Source of the DNA: Ricordea florida
Lineage: Eukaryota; Cnidaria; Anthozoa; Corallimorpharia; Ricordeidae
Length of the DNA: 64,000 bases
Assembly (NCBI GenBank): GCA_949710005.1
Contig: OX453273.1
Coordinates: 7,876,177-7,940,176, forward strand
Direction: 5' to 3'
Shown here: piece after piece, positions 54,201-64,000 of the stretch
Layout of the letters: the number at the start of each line of letters is the position of its first letter
Position numbering within the stretch: the stretch's first letter is position 1
Notes under the pieces: model-generated
What the model saw: the letters and a program-made list of their open reading frames with translations, nothing else
Databases searched by the model: none
Told to the model about the DNA's origin: nothing
Program-made: the position numbers and the translations under genes

Positions 54201-57200
54201 AATTTAAAATATTGTATTTAAGACTGAGATGCACTAGTGGGTAAGACAAGTATGTTAGGGTCTACCCTACACCCACCACTTTTGAGATTAGATTAACTTT
54301 TTAGATTAGTAGGAAATGAAGAAATTTAAAATATTGTATATAAAACTGAGATGCACTCTGACAGGGGGGACAAGTATGTCAGTTAGGGGCTACCCTACAC
54401 CCACCACGTTTCAGATTAGATTAACTTCTCAGATTAGTAGGAAATAAAGAAATTTAAAATATTGTATTTAAGACTGAGATGCACTAGCGGGGAAGACAAG
54501 TATGATAGGGTCTACCCTACACCTACCACTTTTCAGATTAGATTAACTTCTCAGATTAGTAGGAAATGAAGAAATTTAAAATATTGTATATAAAACTGAG
54601 ATGCACTCTGACATGGGGAGCAAGTATTTCATTTAGGGGCTACCCAACACCTACCACTTTTCAGATTAGATTAACTTCTCAGATTAGTAGGAAATGAAGA
54701 AATTTAAAATATTGTATATAAAACTGAGATGCACTCTGACAGGGGGGACAAGTATGTCAGTTAGGAGCTACCCTACACCCACCACTTTTGAGATTAGATT
54801 AACTTCTAAAATTAGTAGGAAATGAAGAAATTTAAAATATTGTATATAAAACTGAGATGCACTCTGACAGGGGGGACAAGTATGTCAGTTAGGGTCTACC
54901 CTACACCTACCACGTTTCAGATTAGATTAACTTCTCAGATTAGTAGGAAATGAAGAAATTCAAAATATTGTATATAAAACTGAGATGCACTCTGACAGGG
55001 GGGACAAGTATGTCAGTTTGGGGCTACTCTACATCCACGACTTTTTAGATTAGATTAACTTCTCAGATTAGTAGGAAATGAAGAAATTTAAAATATTGTA
55101 TATAAAACTTAGATGCACTCTGACAGGGGGGACAAGTATGTCAGTTAGGAGCTACCCTACACCCAACACTTTTGAGATTAGATTAACTTCTCAGATTAGT
55201 AGGAAATGAAGAAATTTAAAATATTGTATATAAAACTGAGATGCACTCTGACAGGGGGGACAAGTATGTCAGTTAGGGGCTACCCTACACCCACCACTTT
55301 TCAGATTAGATTAACTTCTCAGATTAGTAGGAAATGAAGAAATTTAAAATATTGTATTTAAGACTGAGATGCACTAGCGGGGAAGACAAGTATGTTAGGG
55401 TCTACCCTACACCTACCACTTTTGAGATTAGATTAACTTCTCAGATTAGTAGGAAATGAAGAAATTTAAAATATTGTATATAAAACTAATATGCACTCTG
55501 ACATGGGGAGCAAGTATGTCATTTAGGGGCTACCCAACACCTACCAGTTTTGAGATTAGATTAACGTGTCATATTATTAGGAAATGAAGAAATTTAAAAT
55601 ATTGTATATAAAACTGAGATGCACTCTGAAATGGGGGGCAACTATGTCATTTAGGGGCTACCCAACACCTACCACTTTTCAGATTAGATTAACTTCTCAG
55701 ATTAGTAGGAAATGAAGAAATTTAAAATATTGTATATAAAACTGAGATGCACTCTGACAGGGGGGACAAGTATGTCAGTTAGGGGCTACCCTACACCCAC
55801 CACGTTTTAGATTAGATTAACTTCTCAGATTAGTAGGAAATGAAGAAATTTAAAATATTGTATTTAAGACTGAGATGCACTAGTGGGGAAGACAAGTATG
55901 TTAGGGTCTACCCTACACCCACCACTTTTGAGATTAGATTAACTTCTCACATTAGTAGGAAATGAAGAAATTTAAAATATTGTATATAAAACTGAGATGC
56001 ACTCTGACAGGGGGGACAAGTATGTCAGTTAGGGTCTACCCTACACCCACCACTTTTAAGATTAGATTAACTTCTCAGATTAGTAGGAAATAAAGAAATT
56101 TAAAATATTGTATTTAAGACTGAGATGCACTAGCGGGGAAGACAAGTATGATAGGGTCTACCCTACACCTACCACTTTTCAGATTAGATTAACTTCTCAG
56201 ATTAGTAGGAAATGAAGAAATTTAAAATATTGTATATAAAACTGAGATGCACTCTGACATGGGGGGCAAGTATGTCATTTAGGGGCTACCCAACACCTAC
56301 CACTTTTCAGATTAGATTAACTTCTCAGATTAGTAGGAAATGAAGAAATTTAAAATATTGTATATAAAACTGAGATGCACTCTGACAGGGGGGACAAGTA
56401 TGTCAGTTAGGGGCTACTCTACACCCACCACTTTTTAGATTAGATTAACTCTCAGATTAGTAGGAAATGAAGAAATTTAAAATATTGTATATAAAACTTA
56501 GATGCACTCTGACAGGGGGGACAAGTATGTCAGTTAGGAGCTACCCTACACCCAACACTTTTGAGATTAGATTAACTTCTCAGATTAGTAGGAAATGAAG
56601 AAATTTAAAATATTGTATATAAAACTGAGATACACTCTGAAAGGGGGGACAAGTATGTCAGTTAGGGGCTACCCTACACCCACCACGTTTCAGATTAGAT
56701 TAACTTCTCAGATTAGTAGGAAATGAAGAAATTTAAAATATTGTATTTAAGACTGAGATGCACTAGCGGGGAAGACAAGTATGTTAGGGTCTACCCTACA
56801 CCTACCACTTTTGAGATTAGATTAACTTCTCAGATTAGTAGGAAATGAAGAAATTTAAAATATTGTATATAAAACTGAGATGCACTCTGACATGGGGGGC
56901 AAGTATGTCATTTAGGGGCTACCCAACACCTACCAGTTTTGAGATTAGATTAACGTCTCATATTATTAGGAAATGAAGAAATTTAAAATATTGTATATAA
57001 AACTGAGATGCAGTCTGACATGGGGGGCAAGTATGTCATTTAGGGGCTACCCAACACCTACCACTTTTCAGATTAGATTAACTTCTCAGATTAGTAGGAA
57101 ATGAAGAAATTTAAAATATTGTATATAAAACTGAGATGCACTCTGACATGGGGGGCAAGTATGTCATTAAAGGGCTACCCAACACCTACCACTTTTCAGA

Positions 57201-60200
57201 TTAGATTAACTTCTTAGATTAGTAGGAAATGAAGAAATTTAAAATTATGTATATAAAACTGAGATGCACTCTGACAGGGGGGACAAGTATGTCAGTTAGG
57301 GGCTACCCTACACCCACCACGTTTTAGATTAGATTAACTTCTCAGATTAGTAGGAAATGAAGAAATTTAAAATATTGTATTTAAGACTGAGATGCACTAG
57401 TGGGGAAGACAAGTATGTTAGGGTCTACCCTACACCCACCACTTTTGAGATTAGATTAACTTCTCACATTAGTAGGAAAGGAAGAAATTTAAATTATTGT
57501 ATATAAAACTGAGATGCACTCTGACAGGGGGGACAAGTATGTCAGTTAGACGCTACCCTACACCCACCACGTTTCAGATTAGATTAACTTCTCAGATTAG
57601 TAGGAAATAAAGAAATTTAAAATATTGTATTTAAGACTGAGATGCACTAGCGGGGAAGACAAGTATGATAGGGTCTACCCTACACCTACCACTTTTCAGA
57701 TTAGATTAACTTCTCAGATTAGTAGGAAATGAAGAAATTTAAAATATTGTATATAAAACTGAGATGCACTCTGACATGGGGGGCAAGTATGTCATTTAGG
57801 GGCTACCCAACACCTACCACTTTTCAGATTAGATTAACTTCTCAGATTAGTAGGAAATGAAGAAATTTAAAATATTGTATATAAAACTGAGATGCACTCT
57901 GACAGAGGGGACAAGTATGTCAGTTAGGAGCTACCCTACACCCACCACTTTTGAGATTAGATTAACTTCTAAAATTAGTAGGAAATGAAGAAATTTAAAA
58001 TATTGTATATAAAACTGAGATGCACTCTGACAGGGGGGACAAGTATGTCAGTTAGGAGCTACCCTACACCCACCACTTTTGAGATTAGATTAACTTCTAA
58101 AATTAGTAGGAAATGAAGAAATTTAAAATATTGTATATAAAACTGAGATGCACTCTGACAGGGGGGACAAGTATGTCAGTTAGGGTCTACCCTACACCCA
58201 CCACTTTTGAGATTAGATTAACTTGTCAGATTAGTAGGAAGTGAAGAAATTTAAAATATTGTATATAAAACTGAGATGCACTCTGACAGGGGGGACAAGT
58301 ATGTCAGTTAGGGGCTACCCTACACCTACCACTTTTCAGATTAGATTAACTTCTCAGATTAGTAGGAAATGAAGAAATTCAAAATATTGTATATAAAACT
58401 GAGATGCACTCTGACAGGGGGGACAAGTATGTCAGTTTGGGGCTACTCTACACCCACGACTTTTTAGATTAGATTAACTTCTCAGATTAGTAGGAAATGA
58501 AGAAATTTAAAATATTGTATATAAAACTTAGATGCACTCTGACAGGGGGGACAAGTATGTCAGTTAGGAGCTACCCTACACCCAACACTTTTGAGATTAG
58601 ATTAACTTCTCAGATTAGTAGGAAATGAAGAAATTTAAAATATTGTATATAAAACTGAGATGCACTCTGACAGGGGGGACAAGTATGTCAGTTAGGGGCT
58701 ACCCTACACCCACCACTTTTCAGATTAGATTAACTTCTCAGATTAGTAGGAAATGAAGAAATTTAAAATATTGTATTTAAGACTGAGATGCACTAGCGGG
58801 GAAGACAAGTATGTTAGGGTCTACCCTACACCTACCACTTTTGAGATTAGATTAACTTCTCAGATTAGTAGGAAATGAAGAAATTTAAAATATTGTATAT
58901 AAAACTAATATGCACTCTGACATGGGGAGCAAGTATGTCATTTAGGGGCTACCCAACACCTACCAGTTTTGAGATTAGATTAACGTGTCATATTATTAGG
59001 AAATGAAGAAATTTAAAATATTGTATATAAAACTGAGATGCACTCTGACATGGGGGGCAACTATGTCATTTAGGGGCTACCCAACACCTACCACTTTTCA
59101 GATTAGATTAACTTCTCAGATTAGTAGGAAATGAAGAAATTTAAAATATTGTATATAAAACTGAGATGCACTCTGACAGGGGGGACAAGTATGTCAGTTA
59201 GGGGCTACCCTACACCCACCACGTTTTAGATTAGATTAACTTCTCAGATTAGTAGGAAATGAAGAAATTTAAAATATTGTATTTAAGACTGAGATGCACT
59301 AGTGGGGAAGACAAGTATGTTAGGGTCTACCCTACACCCACCACTTTTGAGATTAGATTAACTTCTCACATTAGTAGGAAATGAAGAAATTTAAAATATT
59401 GTATATAAAACTGAGATGCACTCTGACAGGGGGGACAAGTATGTCAGTTAGGGTCTACCCTACACCCACCACTTTTGAGATTAGATTAACTTCTCAGATT
59501 AGTAGGAAATAAAGAAATTTAAAATATTGTATTTAAGACTGAGCTGCACTAGCGGGGAAGACAAGTATGATAGGGTCTACCCTACACCTACCACTTTTCA
59601 GATTAGATTAACTTCTCAGATTAGTAGGAAATGAAGAAATTTAAAATATTGTATATAAAACTGAGATGCACTCTGACATGGGGGGCAAGTATGTCATTTA
59701 GGGGCTACCCAACACCTACCACTTTTCAGATTAGATTAACTTCTAAAATTAGTAGGAAATGAAGAAATTTAAAATATTGTATATAAAACTGAGATGCACT
59801 CTGACAGGGGGGACAAGTATGTCAGTTAGGAGCTACCCTACACCCACCTCTTTTGAGATTAGATTAACTTCTAAAATTAGTAGGAAATGAAGAAATTTAA
59901 AATATTGTATATAAAACTGAGATGCACTCTGACAGGGGGGACAAGTATGTCAGTTAGGGTCTACCCTACACCCACCACTTTTGAGATTAGATTAACTTGT
60001 CAGATTAGTAGGAAGTGAAGAAATTTAAAATATTGTATATAAAACTGAGATGCACTCTGACAGGGGGGACAAGTATGTCAGTTAGGGGCTACCCTACACC
60101 CACCACTTTTCAGATTAGATTAACTTCTCAGATTAGTAGGAAATGAAGAAATTTAAAATATTGTAATTAAGACTGAGATGCACTAGCGGGGAAGACAAGT

Positions 60201-63200
60201 ATGTTAGCGTCTACCTTACACCTACCACTTTTCAGATTAGATTAACTTCTCAGATTAGTAGGAAATGAAGAAATTTAAAATATTGTTTATAAAACATAGA
60301 TGCACTCTGACAGGGGGGACAAGTATGTTATTTAGGGGCTACCCAACACCTACCACTTTTGAGATTAGATTAACTTCTCATATTATTAGGAAATGAAGAA
60401 ATTTAAAATATTGTATATAAAACTGAGATGCACTCTGACATGGGGGGCAAGTATGTCATTTAGGGGCTACCCAACACCTAGCACTTTTCAGATTAGATTA
60501 ACTTCTCAGATTAGTAGGAAATGAAGAAATTTAAAATATTGTATATAAAACTGAGATGCACTCTGACATGGGGGGCAAGTATGTCATTTAGGGGCTACCC
60601 AACACCTACCTCTTTTCAGATTAGATTAACTTCTCAGATTAGTAGGAAATGAAGAAATTTAAAATATTGTATATAAAACTTAGATGCACTCTGACAGGGG
60701 GGACAAGTATGTCAGTTAGGAGCAACGCTACACCCACCACTTTTTAGATTAGATTAACTTCCCAGATTAGTAGGAAATGAAGAAATTTAAGATATTGTAT
60801 ATAAAACTTAGATGCACTCTGACAAGGGGGGACAAGTTTGTCAGTTAGGGGCTACCCTACACCCACCACGTTTCAGATTAGATTAACTTCTCAGATTAGT
60901 AGGAAATGAAGAAATTTAAAATATTGTATTTAAGACTGAGATGCAGTAGCGGGGAAGACAAGTATGTTAGGGTCTACCCTACACCTACCACTTTTCAGAT
61001 TAGATTAACTTCTCAGATTAGTAGGAAATGAAGAAATTTAAAATATTGTAAATAAAACTTAGATGCACTCTGACAGGGGGGACAAGTATGTCAGTTAGGG
61101 GCTACCCTACACCCACCACTTTTGAGATTAGATTAACTTCCCAGATTAGTAGGAAATGAAGAAATTTGAAATATTCTATATAAAACTGAGATGCACTCTT
61201 ACAGGTGGGACAAGTATGTCAGTTAGGGGCTACCCTACACCCACCACTTTTGAGATTAGATTAACTTCTCAGATTAGTAGGAAATAAAGAAATTTAAAAT
61301 ATTGTATATAAAACTGAGATGCACTCTGACAGGGGGGACAAGGATGTCAGTTAGGGGCTACCCTACACCCACCACGTTTCAGATTAGATTAACTTCTCAG
61401 ATTAGTAGAAAATGAACAAATTTAAAATATTGTATTTAAGACTGAGATGCACTAGTGGGGAAGACAAGTATGTTAGGGTCTACCCTACACCCACCACTTT
61501 TGAGATTAGATTAACTTTTTAGATTAGTAGGAAATGAAGAAATTTAAAATATTGTATATAAAACTTAGATGCACTCTGACAGGGGGGACAAGTATGTCAG
61601 TTAGGAGCTACCCTACACCCACCACTTTTGAGATTAGATTAACTTCTCAGATTAATACGAAATGAAGAAATTTAAAATATTGTATATAAAACTGAGATGC
61701 ACTCTGACAGGGGGGACAAGTATGTCAGTTAGGGGCTACCCTACACCCACCACGTTTTAGATTAGATTAACTTCTCAGATTAGTAGGAAATGAAGAAATT
61801 TAAAATATTGTATTTAAGACTGAGATGCACTAGTGGGGAAGACAAGTATGTTAGGGTCTACCCTACACCCACCACTTTTGAGATTAGATTAACTTGTCAG
61901 ATTAGTAGGAAATGAAGAAATTTAAAATATTGTATATAAAACTGAGATGCACTCTGACAGGGGGGACAAGTATGTCAGTTAGGGGCTACCCTACACCCAC
62001 CACGTTTCAGATTAGATTAACTTCTCAGATTAGTAGGAAATAAAGAAATTTAAAATATTGTAATTAAGACTGAGATGCACTAGCGGGGAAGACAAGTATG
62101 CTAGGGTCTACCCTACACCTACCACTTTTCAGATTAGATTAACTTCTCAGATTAGTAGGAAATGAAGAAATTTAAAATATTGTATATAAAACTGAGATGC
62201 ACTCTGACAGAGGGGACAAGTATGTCAGTTAGGGGCTACTCTACACCCACCACTTTTTAGATTAGATTAACTTCTCAGATTAGTAGGAAATGAAGAAATT
62301 TAAAATATTGTATATAAAACTTAGATGCACTCTGAGAGGGGGATCAAGTATGTCAGTTAGGGGCTTCCCTACACCCACCACGTTTCAGATTAGATTAACT
62401 TCTCAGATTAGTAGGAAATGAAGAAATTTAAAATATTGTATTTAAGACTGAGATGCAAATAAGCAGGGAAGACAAGTATATTAGGGTCTACCCTACACCT
62501 ACCACTTTTCAGATTAGATTAACTTCTCAGATTAGTAGGAAATAAAGAAATTTAAAATATTGTATATTAAACATAGATGCACTCTGACAGGGGGGACAAG
62601 TATGTCATTTAGGGGCTACCCAACACCTACCACTTTTGAGATTAGATTAACTTCTCAGATTAGTAGGAAATGAAGAAAGTTAAAATATTGTATATAAAAC
62701 TGAGATGAACTCTGACAGGGGGCACAAGTGTGTCAGTTAGGGGCTACCCTACACCCACCACTTTTGAGATTAGATTAACTTCTCAGATTAGTAGGAAATA
62801 AAGAAATTTTAAATATTGTATATAAAACTGAGATGCACTCTAACAGGGGGGACAAGTATGTCAGTTAGGAGCTACCCTACACCCAACACTTTTGAGATTA
62901 GATTAACTTCTCAGATTAGTAGGAAATGAAGAAATTTAAAATATTGTATATAAAACTGAGATGCACTCTGACAGGGGGGACAAGTATGTCAGTTAGGGGC
63001 TACCCTACACCCACCACGTTTCAGATTAGATTAACTTGTCAGATTAGTAGGAAATGAAGAAATTTAAAATATTGTATTTAAGACTGAGATGCACTAGCGG
63101 GGAAGACAAGTATGTTAGGGTCTACCCTACACCTACCACTTTTCAGATTAGATTAACTTCTCAGATTAGTAGGATATGAAGAAATTTAAAATATTGTATA

Positions 63201-64000
63201 TAAAACATAGATGCACTCTAAAAGGGGGGACAAGTGTGTCATTTAGGGGCTACCCAACACCTACCACTTTTGAGATTAGATTAACTTCTCAGATTAGTAG
63301 GAAATGAAGAAATTTAAAATATTGTATATAACACTTAGATGCACTCTGACAGGGGGGACAAGTATGTCAGTTAGGAGCTACCCAACACCTAGCACTTTTC
63401 AGATTAGATTAACTTCTCAGATTAGTAGGAAATGAAGAAATTTAAAATATTGTATATAAAACTGAGATGCACTCTGACATGGCGGGCAAGTATGTCATTT
63501 AGGGGCTATCCAACACCTACCACTTTTGAGATTAGATTAACTTCTCATATTATTAGCAAATGAAAAAAATTTAAAATATTGTATATAAAACTGAGATGCA
63601 CTCTGACATGGGGGGCAAGTATGTCATTTAGGGGCTATCCAACACCTACCACTTTTCAGATTAGATTAACTTCTCAGATTAGTAGGAAATGAAGAAATTT
63701 AAAATATTGTATATAAAACATAGATGCACTCTGACAGGGGGGACAAGTATGTCATTTTTTAGGCTTCCCAACACCTATTACTTTTGAGATTAGATTAACT
63801 TCTCAGATTAGTAGGAAATGAAGAAATTTAAAATATTGTATATAAAACTGAGATGCACTCTGACAGGGGGGACAATTGTGTCAGTTAGGGGCTACCCTAC
63901 ATTCACCACTTTTGAGATTAGATTAACTTCTCAGATTAGTCGGAAATGAAGAAATTTAAAATATTGTATATAAAACTGAGATGCACTCTGACAGTGGGGA
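51256..64000. repeat. Satellite array, right part, with about 3.42-kb higher-order repeat
   Basis: The same monomers as 5805-34457 resume directly after the Polinton and run off the window. Marker variants CAGTTTGGGG (55014 and 58433) and AAACTAATATG (55483 and 58902) are both exactly 3419 bp apart, showing a different unit length from the sectors on the left. No open frames and no further insertions are seen. Confidence 0.95.

Overview
The window looks like nuclear DNA of a cnidarian, most likely an anthozoan or coral. I infer this from the virus-like gene set in the middle of the window, whose capsid, ATPase and small membrane proteins I recognise as types common in cnidarian genomes, and from a TTAA-type miniature transposon with CCCTTTCACTCCC ends of the kind I know from corals. 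I see no complete host gene.

Layout. (1) 1-5804: AT-rich single-copy DNA with transposon debris: a hammerhead-ribozyme-like motif (about 3461-3497), a short inverted-repeat transposon (about 3579-4090), a 24-bp-arm hairpin (4292-4355) and a LINE/SINE-like tail ending in a (TTA)n tract (5237-5270). (2) 5805-34457 and 51256-64000: one large satellite array, about 41 kb in this window and running off its right edge. The monomer is about 122-128 bp, in at least three subtypes. These are arranged in different higher-order repeats in different sectors: about 2.0 kb near 9.6-15.6 kb, about 1.77 kb near 18.6-24 kb, about 2.88 kb near 26.9-30 kb, and about 3.42 kb near 55-59 kb. (3) 34458-51255: a 16.8-kb Polinton/Maverick (adintovirus-like) element inserted into one satellite monomer. 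It is flanked by a 5-6 bp target duplication and bounded by 453/454-bp terminal inverted repeats that are nearly 99% identical. It looks whole and young.

The Polinton carries about 17 genes: protein-primed DNA polymerase B with an embedded endonuclease VII-like zinc motif, a retrovirus-type integrase, a major capsid protein candidate, an FtsK/HerA-type packaging ATPase, a penton-like protein candidate, several small membrane or coiled-coil proteins, a DUF2738-like protein (probably single-stranded-DNA binding), an RNA polymerase Rpb7-like subunit, and a SAP-like/zinc-repeat protein. I did not recognise the usual adenain-type protease.

The most interesting result is what looks like a dedicated transcription system inside the element. 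A T(C/T)TAAA box lies 30-36 nt upstream of the start codon of 13 of the 17 genes, on both strands, and also decides the start of one gene. Inverted-repeat hairpins lie at three of the four convergent gene junctions, and two of these are copies of the same sequence. The element also encodes an Rpb7 homologue, a stalk subunit that can touch promoter-melted DNA and nascent RNA. Together these suggest a Polinton with a compact, giant-virus-like transcription grammar. This is inference and needs transcript data.
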